From Leptasterias polaris (lineage: Eukaryota > Echinodermata > Asteroidea > Forcipulatida > Asteriidae), in assembly GCA_037783415.1 (NCBI GenBank), contig JAZGTN010000095.1, positions 806,001 through 870,000 on the forward strand: 64,000 bases of DNA, in the 5' to 3' direction. Both the position numbers and the translations under genes were made by a program. How positions within the stretch are numbered: position 1 is the first letter of the stretch; each line of letters opens with the position of its first letter. Below, one piece after another: positions 1 through 11,469 of this stretch. Below the pieces are notes generated by a model. The model searched no databases. It was not told the DNA's origin and worked only from the letters and a program-made list of their open reading frames with translations.

Positions 1-189
1 GTTGGTAGTTTGGGCAGTAAGTCATTTCCCCTTTCCAGTCGTAAAAATCTTACACACAAGACATTTTTCAGGCCCCAACCAGAGTGTTGTCCGATGTGCG
101 TAAAAACAGCAACCGTGAAGGCTAATTAATATGCAACAACATGGAGCCAGATCAAGTTAACTTTGTTTTACTTTGATAAAAGGCTCTGG

Positions 190-262
190 TCCCATGTGGG
201 ATTCGAACCGGGTTCCACAGGGGTGAACGGCAGGTCAAAATACCACTAAACCAATATGATCC
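190..262 (-). repeat. tRNA-derived SINE fragment
   Basis: Read on the minus strand, this segment carries a pol III A-box-like TGGTTTAGTGG and a B-box GGTTCGAATCC at tRNA-like spacing. The acceptor stem does not close convincingly, so I call a SINE head rather than a working tRNA gene. A related B-box copy lies near 14011-14040. The LTR element begins 18 bp to its right. Confidence 0.55.
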
Positions 263-279
263 CCAGAAACTGATGCTTA

Positions 280-525
280 TGTTATAACGTCAACTTAAAC
301 CGGAAACACGTATAGGAAATAAGTAAACGCAAACTCAGCAATTAATTAGCAACGACAAACTAACACCATTTTATTGAAGTTCTATGGTTACACTCGTCCG
401 GTCCAACGCCCCCGATGCCAACTGAGTCGAACCAACTGGGCGTGACCACTTATAAAGATGTAGGCGATACCAACATTTACTAAGAGGGGTGTTACAACAT
501 TTACATATCAATGAACTCCACAACA
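280..525 (-). repeat. 3' LTR of the chromodomain retrotransposon
   Basis: This is the 246-bp direct repeat that matches 3414-3659. It starts TGTTATAACG and ends CCACAACA on the plus strand. It is the 3' LTR because the element reads on the minus strand. The bases just inside it (526-540) give, on the minus strand, a G-rich stretch that may be the polypurine tract. Confidence 0.92.
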
Positions 526-900
526 TACGCCACCCCAAAATAAAACTGGCTCCTGGCAATTTAATTACAATTTAACAAAACTTGCAGTTGATTCCTCTTG
601 TTAAATTCGCTGTCTACCATCGTCAATCTTGTCCACACGAAGAAGAGATGGTGATCCTTGTGGAAGATCTTGCTGTCCGCGGGCTGGCCAGGCCACGAGA
701 TCCCAATCCCTCATCGTCCGAACTCCGATGGTTATTGCCGGCAATATGACAACATTTGAGGAAATACCCATTAATTACATTATCCCCAAATTATATACAA
801 ACAAGATTACACTATTTTTAAATGGCATCTACAGCGTACAATCAGAATAGGTATACATAAATACACAATAAACTTTCAAAAATACATCACCTTTTACAAA

Positions 901-2920
901 TTATAATTTTCCTGTGATTCTTACTGAATTGTTTTTCAAATACTCTAAAGCCGCCTCGTTTAGGTTTGTTTCTGGTTCCCATGTATCTTCGTTATCAGAA
1001 AATCCTTTCCATTTAATCAAGTATTCAAGACGTTTATTCTTGTATCTACCCCGCAGTATACACGCTATTTCATATTCCTTAGTTTGTTCTACTGGAATGG
1101 TAGGTATTCCAGGTATAATAGAAGCTGGGGAAGCTTGCTGACTCAACTCCTGTTTGGACTTAAGTGGAACAAAAATATCTTCTGGACAGTCTTCGTCAGA
1201 CAATATTGGCAAAGAAATATTCTGTTCTAGGTCACTTGGTGTGATATCATTACCTGGACGTACAAATCTATTGTAAGCAAATTTCATACGATTAACGTGA
1301 ACCGGTGTCGAAAGTAGCTTATTATTTTCCAGATTTCTAACTCGAAAATTTACAGGGCCCGTCTGCTCTACTAAGAGATAAGGTCCAGCCCAAAACTTTG
1401 CCAATTTGCGAGAAAGTCCCTTTTGTACCACCGGGATATAAATCCAAACAGTATCACCAACTTGATACTCTACGTCTTGAGTTGCTTTGTCAAAATAGGT
1501 CTTCATTTTGATTTGATTCATTTCAGCACATTTTTTAGATACACCACGAAAAATCTCTAGTTGTGAAATTAGCTGATGAAGGTGATCTCTGACAGATTTG
1601 TCAGGGTGATTATACTGGGATAGTGTTACCTCCAAAGGCAACCTAGCCTCTCTCCCGTACAACAGAAAAAACGGGCTATATCCCACTGAGTTTTCAGCAG
1701 GAGTAGTTCTGTAAGCAAATTGAACTACTCCAAGATACTCATCCCAATTATTGTGAAACTCATTCACATAATGGGAGATAGTGTCTAAAATGACCGAATT
1801 GAATCTCTCCTGAATAGCGTTACATGCAGGGTGATAGGCACTAGTGTTCAGTTTTTGAGTTTGCATTATACGACAAACTTCCATAACAATTTTGCTAAGA
1901 AAGTTCGTTCCTCTGTCACTGAGCAGAGTTTTCGGACAACCATGTTCACATATTACCTTATCGAAAAACATACGGGCAACAGTCGATGCCTCCATATTAG
2001 AAAGTGCAGTAAGAATGGGCCACCTAGTGCAATGGTCTGAAAAACACAAAACATAGCGATTACCTTTAGTCGTTATAGGTAATGGACCTAAGATATCAAC
2101 ACTTACACGTTCGAATGGTTCTGGAATTTTCATGATCATTAACGGTGCCAGTACCTTATGTCTGTTCGTCTTTCTCTGGGCACAAGAGATGCAACTTCGA
2201 ACCCAATTGTCGATATCTCGGTACATTCCCTTCCAGAAGAAACGCTGACGTACCCTTGCGTAAGTTCTGTGAAAGCCAAAATGAGCTGCAAGAACATTGT
2301 CATGACAATTACCCAATACAATGTCTACAAATGACAGAGGAACATACAATTGGTACACGGGTCTTTCGGGGGCACCACGACTAGATGGAATAATCCAAAT
2401 ATGATACAATGACCCATTTCTGACAAAATACTGGTCAGCCTCTAAGATTACTTTCCTTGCAGCTTTATCGTTAACAGGTAAACAATCCGTTTCTAAAAAT
2501 GTAATCATATTACCAGCAAATGTATCTGAAAGTAGAGCCTTTTTGAACCTATCCATACTAATTTCAGCTGGGAACAAAGGAATATTCTCGACATTTCGTT
2601 CATCTTTTATCCGTTTTCCATACTGAAACCGTACGTTTTTTATAACATTAATTTCAGTTCCCGACTGTTCAAGTAAGGCTCGTGAAATATCTGGTTCATG
2701 GGTTTTTGTTTCTACCCAAGTCGTGGTTATTGGATGTTGAACTGTATTGTTTGTTTCAAGACACTTACTACATGCAGTACAGGACTCAGACTGGTCATAA
2801 TTAATCCTACTAAGGGCATCAACATGGCAGTTCTTTCCTTTTATGTGTTTCACCTCAAAGTTGTAAGGTTGCAACTTAAGTACCCAGCGTGCTAAACGGC
2901 TATTACTCGAAGTGGTTCAA
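901..2920 (-). pseudogene. Retrotransposon pol remnant: RNase H tail, integrase, chromodomain
   Basis: The open frame encodes, in order, the end of an RNase H domain (HVDALSRI, about residues 17-24 from the first Met), an H2C2 zinc-binding module (His198 and His202, Cys228 and Cys231), the integrase core with the D,D-35-E triad at about D260, D320 and E356, a GPY/F-like segment, and a C-terminal chromodomain (about residues 600-648, with WKGF and DTWEP). The integrase part looks uninterrupted. The upstream half of pol is lost at a junction near 2905-2920, where the reading frame also changes relative to gag. It is known that the chromodomain of this element group guides integration by binding chromatin. 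Confidence 0.9.
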
Positions 2921-3230
2921 GCAATTTTGTTTCAACCTGCCACACCCATGAATCGCCCTGAAAATGATCTTTCAAAATTTTCTGTATATCTTCAACAGAA
3001 GTTTTTAATTCTTTAGGAACAGTATCCAAAAAGATACGGGCATGACCATCAATCCGAGAAATCACGGCCAACACCTTTTTAACATCGGTAAAATCTCTCA
3101 AAGTTGCTATGGTTTCGAATTTTGCCATAAATTCATCGATATCGTCATTAGGACTGCCAGAATATTTAACTCCGGTGGAGGACATATCATATTTGTTTGT
3201 CATGTCTGGTTTGTCTTCCATAAATAACAC
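2892..3230 (-). pseudogene. Truncated retrotransposon gag
   Basis: This 112-residue frame has the helical, acidic N-terminal style of Ty3/gypsy gag (FMAKFETIATLRDF, KDHFQGDSW). It lies directly downstream of the 5' LTR leader. It ends a few codons after running into former RNase H sequence in the wrong frame, so the rest of gag including any zinc knuckle is gone. Identification rests on position and general character rather than a strong motif. Confidence 0.7.
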
Positions 3231-3393
3231 TTAAGAAATACGTTAAATTTTCTACCTAGACAATATACCTAAATTCCAAAATAACAATACAATATCACAC
3301 AAACCATTTAAAATCAAATTGATGCCATTTAAGAAATAGTTACTTACCGAAATCGGCAAGGTCAGCCGGCAGGGGTGCTGGACACAATATATG

Positions 3394-3411
3394 TACCCGG
3401 ATTTTCCACCA
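3394..3411 (-). other. Candidate tRNA primer-binding site
   Basis: Two bases inside the 5' LTR, the minus strand reads TGGTGGAAAATCCGGGTA. It begins TGG, the complement of a tRNA CCA tail, at the expected distance from the LTR. I cannot say which tRNA it pairs with. Confidence 0.65.
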
Positions 3412-3413
3412 TT

Positions 3414-3659
3414 TGTTATAACGTCAACTTAAACCGGAAACACGTATAGGAAATAAGTAAACGCAAACTCAGCAATTAATTAGCAACGACAAACTAACAC
3501 CATTTTATTGAAGTTCTATGGTTACACTCGTCCGGTCCAACGCCCCCGATGCCAACTGAGTCGAACCAACTGGGCGTGACCACTTATAAAGATGTAGGCG
3601 ATACCAACATTTACTAAGAGGGGTGTTACAACATTTACATATCAATGAACTCCACAACA
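3414..3659 (-). repeat. 5' LTR of the chromodomain retrotransposon
   Basis: This second 246-bp copy matches 280-525. On the minus strand it contains a TATA-like CTTTATAAGTGG that could be the element promoter. It is followed on the plus strand by the CTTA target duplication. Confidence 0.92.
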
Positions 3660-3663
3660 CTTA

Positions 3664-6510
3664 TATAGGCATACATCATGTTTGTTCATGAACATTGACT
3701 TTAACGCACTGCCAGGTATCATTATTTACGAAACTAGTTTTGGCCCTGGAGATTTGAGTCAAAAAATTACTTACGATTCATGAGTGCTGCCACCAAGCTA
3801 TAATTTCCCATTTAACTTAAAAAATGCTTTTTACATCAAAATACACCTAATTGATGTCCGGTTTTATTTGACGGGGTCGTCGTCTTGACTGAGGGCTTGA
3901 TGCAAAACAAGTTTTGATGCCACTCTTGCACTATAACTATTTGCACGCACTGAACATTCCTTCAATCTTTTTCAAACGAGCTAAGTAATTTTGCGCAGCT
4001 AGGGTTGTCTGGTCAGGCGGTCTGGTGGGCCAAAGTGTGTCTCGCTCCATCTGTGTTCTAAAGAGAGGGAAAAGTCAAGTACACCAACCCCTACAATTAG
4101 CAATTAGAAAAACATAATTTTTTAACTTTCAATTCCAGCAACAACCACAATTATGGGGGGGGGGGGGGGGGGCGGGGTGGGAACTCATCAACATCAACAC
4201 ACAAACAAAACAGATAACAAGAAAGACAAAATACATATTAAAATTAATTCCACAAGAAATGCACTACCTCTGTACTAGCGAGGTTATTATTTATAATGTC
4301 GTCTCCCGTGTAAGAGAAGCTCAAACCCCCATGAGCCTCCCTCTTTTATGCAGCCCTTGATCCAAGTCATTACATATCAGACCCGGGAACCCTGGAACTT
4401 CCCGGAATCTCCAATCCAGATATATACTTCGAAGCGAAGAGTATAATTAAAAAATTTGTTTTATGTGGTTGCATTCATCAATGCATCAGGATTAAGCGGC
4501 AGTCTATAGCAGCACAACATGGTAAAGACTTGTTAAAAGAAAGTCCATGCAGAATTTAATTTACAATCAGAATGTTAATTATGTGCGCCATAACGGAAAT
4601 ATACCTTGTTTCAGTACAGGTTTATTTAGCATTGGAAATAACTGCAAGAAATATTGTCTTGATTTGTTTTTCCCCTGTGTCAACCTAATTTACCTGACGT
4701 CATCAGCCAAAATAAATATTGGTCACGCTATTTTGGGGAGAGTCGGGTTCCCCGCGTTTCTCTGCAGTGTGCATTTTACGTGACACAGTGTGCAATCTTT
4801 ACGTGAAATTATTACCCCCCACCCCCAACAAAAATATAAAGAAAGAAAAAAATGGCAAAAGAAGAAGAAGAAAAAGTAGATCCTAGGCAGACAGTAGCCG
4901 CTTGTGACGTCATCAGCGCAAGGAGTGTCTTTGCGTTTATAAAGATACACACATTGTTGGCAACGTACAGCCTGGGTTATTTGATGCCTCGAAGCTGTTG
5001 ATAATGGTCTGCTACACTTTTGTTGAGTCAAGATGAGGTACATCATCGATCGTGGCGGAATTTCTACTACTCTCCTTACAATTGAATGGGGAGAATGTGC
5101 AGCAATGGTATTTGCTACTACACGGTACTTATTTCCTTTGCATCAAGATAATGTATAGCATTGTTTTGTTGGAACTACTATTATTATACTGTGCTATACT
5201 TTTTGAAATTGTCGTGTTGGATTAACTCCCACTGTTCATTATTTAAAACTAATTGAAAAGTAGACGAAACTGATCAAGATATGCAGTGTATATCTAACAC
5301 TGCATAGAGGAATATGCGTTATTGCAAAATTAACCAGTATAGACACAACTTATTTATTTATTTTTGTAATTTACAAGTTCTGTGAGTGAATATGGCAAAA
5401 GGCTATAAATCAGCAGTAATTGAACTTAGTTTGATCCTCAGCAAGTCAAGACACTCCAGGCCATGAGTACTTCCTCACAAAACAGAGGAGAGTTTAGATT
5501 TGTTCTGGGTCTGTTTTACCTTGAGAGACAGGTTGACATTTCTACTTCAGGCTATTAGCCAGTCAAAACCATAGACGACCTACCCTTTCGTCAAATAACT
5601 GATTGTTAATTGCATGATGCAAGCCAATTGTTACGAATCAACAGTATAGTAATGTCGCCCTTTCACGTCCGTGGGCTGTTCATGGAAACGCCACACACAC
5701 AATGTTGACCAATTGACATCGTTGTGAATTTTTTTTATAGAAATACTGATAAGTTAATGAGCTGCTCATTTTTATATTTTAGTTGCCAAATCTCAACTGC
5801 AATTCCATCTGTATTGAGTCAGAGTACTGAGTCACGTGAGTCGTTTCTGAGTCGAGTTTCGATTGCAGAGCGTCGACATCCGAGACCCAAGTCTTATTAC
5901 GGAAGGGTTCAAGTCCGAGTCTAAGGCACTGCGCCACAAAATACTAAACAGTAGGGCCCGGGCACAAGAATCATAGTGTTCCGGCACTGAAAAAATCAAC
6001 CTTAGTGGATCGTTCTTACGATTTAATTTTGCCACAGAAGACTTTTATTTTGTTTACAAACATTGACATTTTGTTCTCCACAATGAATTGTCTAGAGAGT
6101 TGAAAAGAAAATAGCAATGTAAGTACCACACAATCTGTCGTGTATAAGCGTTATCACGAATTGTGGACCTGAGAACCCACAGTGTTGAAGAATAGTATTA
6201 TTTTTCTTAAGTGTACAGAACAAAGGAGTGTCCACAGAGTGTATGCAACACAGAGCTGCATGGAAGGTTGTGTGTGTCCATGTAACTTTACCCGCATGAC
6301 CTATGACAACTTGGCGGATATCAATGGATTCCCATTGTTGTATCTACATTGCCCACTCTGTCAGATGGCCAGCAAAGCTCTAGTTTTTCAATCTACCGAA
6401 GTGCGTCTTTAACAGATGTGCTTCTGCGGTTCTGATTTATCACTGAAGTAGACAGTGTTTCCCCCTCTCAACTCATCTCACCATGTTTATCTCTGATTAC
6501 CCTTCCCCAG
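3664..6510. other. Non-coding stretch upstream of the CBARP transmembrane exon
   Basis: I find no confident exon here. It holds a G-tract (about 4155-4173, possibly an assembly artefact) and two near-copies of TGACGTCATCAGC (4695-4707 and 4905-4917), each a palindromic CRE core. A TATA-like TTTATAAAG follows near 4937. A 25-codon ATG frame at 5033-5107 is discussed as a possible first exon. Confidence 0.5.
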
Positions 6511-6662
6511 GGGGCTCCAGGTTTACCCACAGACATCCTGAAGACGAGCCCGTACCTGACGATCGTGATCTTGGTGGCGGGCGTTACGGGCGGCCTGGCG
6601 TTGGTCATCGGGGTCATATTCTTCTGCAAGTACTGCGTCAAGAGGAGGCGGTTACCGGCAAG
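6511..6662 (+). CDS. CBARP: CBARP-like gene, transmembrane exon (5' end of gene not resolved)
   Basis: The acceptor CCTTCCCCAG precedes 6511 and the donor AG|GTGAGA follows 6662. The frame starting GGG GCT encodes a short extracellular juxtamembrane piece, a hydrophobic helix (about residues 14-40: PYLTIVILVAGVTGG then LALVIGVIFFCKYC) and a basic stop-transfer segment KRRRLPAR. It ends on two bases of an Arg codon that the A at 11341 completes. In mammalian CBARP a single helix likewise follows a short extracellular N-terminus. The upstream intron must be phase 0, which restricts the search for the missing first exon. Confidence 0.8.
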
Positions 6663-7125
6663 GTGAGAGCAAACGTTGAGGGCGTATAGTTGCAACTACG
6701 ACCTCCCAGAGTTCTTTCGGGAGCGAGTTGTATTATGATACCAACAAGTTGAACTCTTGACTCATAGCTATTGTGAGAGTGGAGTGCAATGAAGATGAAC
6801 AAGCAGTGGCGTATTGGCAGGGGGTGCACCTCACTAAAATAAATTGGGAGGAAACAGAGCGTTGGCCTCATTAATATTTGTGGCCCCTCATAACATTCTA
6901 TATTATACAGATTTTAGAGCCAATTAAAATGGGTACAGTGTACAAATGTTGCTCAATTGTGCCCTGGGATTGTTTACTTCCAACTTGATGTATTTTTGAT
7001 GACTTAGGACCTGAAAAAATGTGTTCTATTTATGGTTTTTTATATATTATTTAATTTTTTTTTATTTTTTTTTATTTTTAATATTTATTAATATTTGTTT
7101 ATATACATGTATATTATTACTGTTT

Positions 7126-7156
<31 letters not shown>

Positions 7157-8720
7157 TAATTTTTGGGGGGTGAGACAGTTTTAAAGCGGTACACAACCTT
7201 TTAATTGCCAATATTACTTTGATAAAGACAGTGACCAGCTTAAACGTTAGTAGTTTTAACCTGTCTCTAAACAAAACTACATTTCTCCTAAAAGTACTTA
7301 AGCAATGAATTCGGAAAGCTGACATTGTTTACTTGTTTGTTTTTTGGTTTGTTGTGTTTTGTTGGGGGGTTTTCCCTTTTGTTTTTATATGCGTGGAGCC
7401 GAAGGCTACGCTTTTGTGTGTGTCTGGATATTTTGCCCTTATTGCCGTGAGGTCATCTCAGCTTTCCTTACCCCCGGGTACCCCCGGGGTAGTCCGATAA
7501 TTTCATAGAGCGCTTCCTGTCCCTTTGCCTGAGCCGGTTAGCCTAGTTGAAGATCTTGGTCCGAAACCGCTGCTATAGCAATCAGACGAAGCAAGGGAGA
7601 CAAAAAAAAAAAAAAACCTGGGGGCGAATTAAACTCTTCGTATTAAGGTCCCGAGAGTAGAAACTCTCTACGGGTCTCTTAAGAGCGAGTGGGGACTCTA
7701 TATCCCAACATCATGGTAACGGTTGTCATGGTTACTATGGCAGCAAAGACGCATCCGACGGCTTAAGGATAAGTAGGGTGGGTATTCAACTCCGATAAGT
7801 TGCGACGGCTCAGCTGCGTGTCACACCCTTGTAGGGCTTTTTCGGATTAGGCATCGAAAAGCTAGAATTTCTGACTCGCTCTGGACAGTTTTGTAGACGT
7901 CCATTTTAAATTATTGAACAAAATCGCTCTTTTATGAGTTTGTGGATCGCACAATTTATTTATGTATATACAAACAAAAAAGAAACATTGTTTATAAGAA
8001 AACAGGATGTCAACGGTAGCCGAACCGTAAATCACACCAGATTGAGTCGCCGAGAAAGACTCTCGATTTCCCCCATTGAAGATCGAACCCCCCAACTACG
8101 AGTCACAAACCCATTCATCGAAGGTAAACTGCCATTGACAAAACACCTGCGAATCCACCTGCTCGGGGTGTAAACACGCACGGGGGAACAGACGCTGTCC
8201 TCTCGGGGGGTTACCTGCATGCATCTTGATCACGGTGGATGGGAATAGTTACTTGCGGGTTGGAAATCAAGCGAGAAGATAAAAAAATCTCCATCTGACG
8301 TACGACACTTTCGTAGCAAAACTCACGGCCTAAACTGTTGAGCGGTCGTGCACGTTTTCACATCTCTTCCCATGAACTATAATGCCAGAGGTGTCACAAA
8401 ATTGACCTATATATCCCGCTGAAAATGTGAAAGCCTATTTTGTATTCCTTTAGCGGACTCTTTTTTTGAATATTTACAAACGGACACTGTAAATTATCAT
8501 TCACGACAGCTGCAACCGTATCTGATAAATGTGCAATTAGTCAGTGTATATATAGTTGTTTATTTCATAAGGTGTGTCGTGGTGTCATTCCGGAACGGGG
8601 AACTCCTGAATTCGGAACCAGGTGTCATGGCCAAAGCATACGCCTTTCTTGGCATCTATGATACATCGGGAGGTTTATCCATAAAAACCCTGGTAAATAC
8701 AGCTTTCTGTCCCTAATTTG

Positions 8721-8950
8721 CACCACAAAATATGGGGTGTTAAAATTGACACCATGGGTGTTGTCAAATAAAGATACCGAAGAAAGAATCAAAATTAACA
8801 TCATATGGTGTTAAAAATAACACCAATGTAATTGTTTTTGCAGAAATTAGTGTTAATTGAATACCCTCTGGTGTAAAATTTGGATTCTCTTTTGGTATCT
8901 TTTTAAGACAACACCCTTCGTTTCAATTTAACACCCCAGTTTTTGCAGTG
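8721..8950. mobile_element. Palindromic MITE, family 1, copy A
   Basis: This is a 230-bp near-palindrome whose right end reads AACACCCCAGTTTTTGCAGTG and whose left end is a mutated inverse of it. TA follows the right end, as expected for Tc1/mariner-type target duplication. The other copies are at 42354, 51667, 57772 and 62342. The left terminus is degraded (CACCAC for CACTGC), so this copy is probably older. It carries no coding capacity. Confidence 0.85.
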
Positions 8951-9964
8951 TAGGATATGTAGCGAAACATTGCTCCGGATTTTTTGATCGTGAATCTTTC
9001 CCTTCTGCTTAAATTGTCATAGATTGCTATGGCTTAAACTGCCACTTTAAAGTGTCGACCATAAAATCGCATTTTATGTTTATTTCTATTCGCGAATTCC
9101 CATGCTTCCTACTTTTCAGTCGTCCAAATCAAAAATGTATCCAAAATTAATACCTGCACATTTTAAATTGATACCTGTGCATTAAACTTATATGTTCACA
9201 TTATACCATAAGTATAAAATGGTCACTTTAAGTCATTCGGCAACAGTGAATAACTTTGTAAAAAACAAACAACCAAAAAACACGTGCATTTATTCATAAC
9301 AAGTAGACACCACTGCATTGCTGTGTGATTTAAAACATCAATGCTGAGAACAAGTAGTGTGAATTGCAGCAAATTTCAAGACACTAAGGGGTATTGTTCC
9401 GCAAACACCGGAGTCGATTCTGAAAAGTAATTACGGTGAAATTACGGAAATGTATCAAAAGTCTCGCCGTTTTTATTCATGGACCGCTCGGCCGCCTCCG
9501 CTCTTCGTTAACTTTGAATTAAGAGTGGTTACTTGTAACGAGATAAAGCGTGATTTCTAACGAGATCATACGTGATTTGAGAGGAGATGTGGTATCTGCG
9601 GAAGCTAGAGCCGTTACGAGGGGAATTAAACGAAAGCGTTAGGAGACGGCATCTGGAAATGATTTTATCATAATAAATAGGTCAAATTATTTTGCTATGA
9701 ACGGATTAGTTTGACAAGCTTTTCAAGGCAGACAATTTGTCTGTGAGATCTCGGAAGCGGCGGCTGTGGTTCAACGTTGGTATTATAAACTAAGATGTTT
9801 TTCCGCAAATCGTTCATCAGAACCTAAATTGAATATAAGATGACATTGCCAGATACCCAGAGCTCTGAGAGGTTCGTCCACCTGACATAAAAATGTTATC
9901 AAAATAGAATTGATACACGTTTGAAGATCATATCCCGTGTAAAAGGTTGTCATAAATAGTTGAT

Positions 9965-10345
9965 AAATCAGCCAAAAATGTCACTGTTTTTGTATAAGAA
10001 GACTAGTATAGCACCGGTTTTTTCAAAAGCTACCACAACTCATATAAAGATGGTTTGTGTACAGTCATATTATGAACAATTGATGCATTTCAAAACACCT
10101 TACTGAAAGCGAACGTATTACCGTTACCATATTACCGTTAAAATATTCCTGATTTTGTATGTAGGAAGGCAATTAGCGCATACTGGTCGACACGTAGAGT
10201 TGTTACACCACCGGTTCATTCCAGAGCTACCACAACTCATATATAGAGATGGTTCGTGTGTACAGTCCTACTTGATAATACCACAAACCTATATGAAAAA
10301 TAGATGCATTTCAAAACACCTTTAAAAGTGAACGTATAATACCGT
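9965..10345. repeat. Diverged tandem duplication of about 180 bp
   Basis: Two consecutive segments share GCTACCACAACTCATATA, a following AGATGGTT and TGATGCATTTCAAAACACCTT-type blocks in the same order (about 9965-10140 and 10160-10345). Spacing differs by small indels. It lies in an intron and no coding or mobile-element hallmark is visible. Confidence 0.7.
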
Positions 10346-11340
10346 TACCTGTTATCCCTCTTATTTGCTTATTTATTATCGCTTTTGCTTGAACTGTTCT
10401 GCCATATTTTTGCTAATTATGAATTCGTGGTATTATCTCTGATCTACTTTGTCCTGTGTCAGTGTAGCTATTTGTCGTGTCCAATGTTTTTCTGTCTTTT
10501 TGTTTGCGTGTCTGTCTGTTTGTTATTTTGCTTGTTAGTTTGTTTGTCTGGTTGCTAATACAAGCTTCTGCTTATTACAACAGCCCCATACCCTATTTTT
10601 TACATGTAGGCCTATCGTGCTTATTGCTACTTATTGTTATTTTTGCTTTATTCCCTAATTACATATACTTGTCATTAGTCTTCATAGAAGTGTGGAAATA
10701 AATGTGTTTCTGAATCTGCATTGCTTTGAATTGAAAGACCGTACAAGGATTGTTTTAATCCAGTTTAAATTCTACGAAACGATAAATGATGCTGCGAAGG
10801 CGGACGTGAATGTTGAAGTTAAACTCGTTTGGTTTGACATTTTTAAGTTGTAGGCATCCGTAGTGTTTGCGAAACTTGCGAATTTCCTTGGAGAATCAAG
10901 GTATACGTGTACACCCAATGCGCATGAAACTAGACGCAAGTTAGTGCAAGCGGGTCCCCCGTTGCTAATTAGCTTTGTGGACACAATTGGCTGATTGCTC
11001 TTTCAAAAAATAGTGATGTAAAATTTGCAATCCTCGGTTGGTTTATTAATTGTTGATTAATATTTCCAACGGGCCACCAAGGTTCTTCTAAATAATTTAG
11101 ACACAGGTGCAATTATGATCTCATAATTCTATCATACGCTTTTAAGTTATTTATATTAAAATTTTAAAAGAAACTGGCGTTTTAATGATTTGTATCAACA
11201 TTTTGCAACTGTCATGTTTACAATGCACAGCTCATATAAAATTTACAGTAAAAACAAACGCCTTAGACTTTAAGACTTGCCATTATTTTTCGATTATAAT
11301 AAAATTAAGATTTTTGTTTGTGTGTCTGTATTATCGACAG

Positions 11341-11469
11341 AGATCAAGCCTTCTTCACTCCGTTACCGATGGATTTAGATTTAGACAACAGATCACGCTT
11401 AGTGCGCCTTGAATCAAGGTCAGACGATGTACGTTTACCATTGGGCGAAGAGGACGGTTCGCCAGAAAG
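11341..11469 (+). CDS. CBARP: CBARP-like gene, juxtamembrane cytoplasmic exon
   Basis: The acceptor TTATCGACAG and the donor AAAG|GTTAGT bound 129 bp. The first base completes the Arg codon of the preceding exon. The encoded 42 residues start DQAFFTPLPMDLDLDN and end GEEDGSPE, an acidic and polar stretch just inside the membrane. The last two bases AG join with G at 26515 to make Arg. No known domain is visible; the assignment rests on the matching splice phases on both sides. Confidence 0.78.

Larger units (their letters stand above)
276..3663 (-). mobile_element. Ty3/gypsy chromodomain LTR retrotransposon, internally deleted
   Basis: Two 246-bp direct repeats (280-525 and 3414-3659), each starting TG and ending CA, bound a 2.9-kb interior and are flanked by the 4-bp duplication CTTA (276-279 and 3660-3663). 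On the minus strand the order is 5' LTR, primer-binding site, gag remnant, RNase H tail, integrase with a C-terminal chromodomain, 3' LTR. The C-terminal chromodomain places it among chromoviruses of the Ty3/gypsy group. Protease, reverse transcriptase and most of RNase H are absent, so the copy cannot move by itself. The LTRs look almost identical by eye, which suggests recent insertion. Confidence 0.93.
6663..11340 (+). other. Intron of the CBARP-like gene
   Basis: GT at 6663 and AG at 11339 bound 4.7 kb. It contains an AT-rich (TTTA)n stretch near 7020-7165, an A-tract near 7603, a possible tRNA-derived repeat near 8040-8130 (minus strand), the MITE at 8721-8950 and a tandem duplication at 9965-10345. 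I see no additional exon. Confidence 0.75.
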
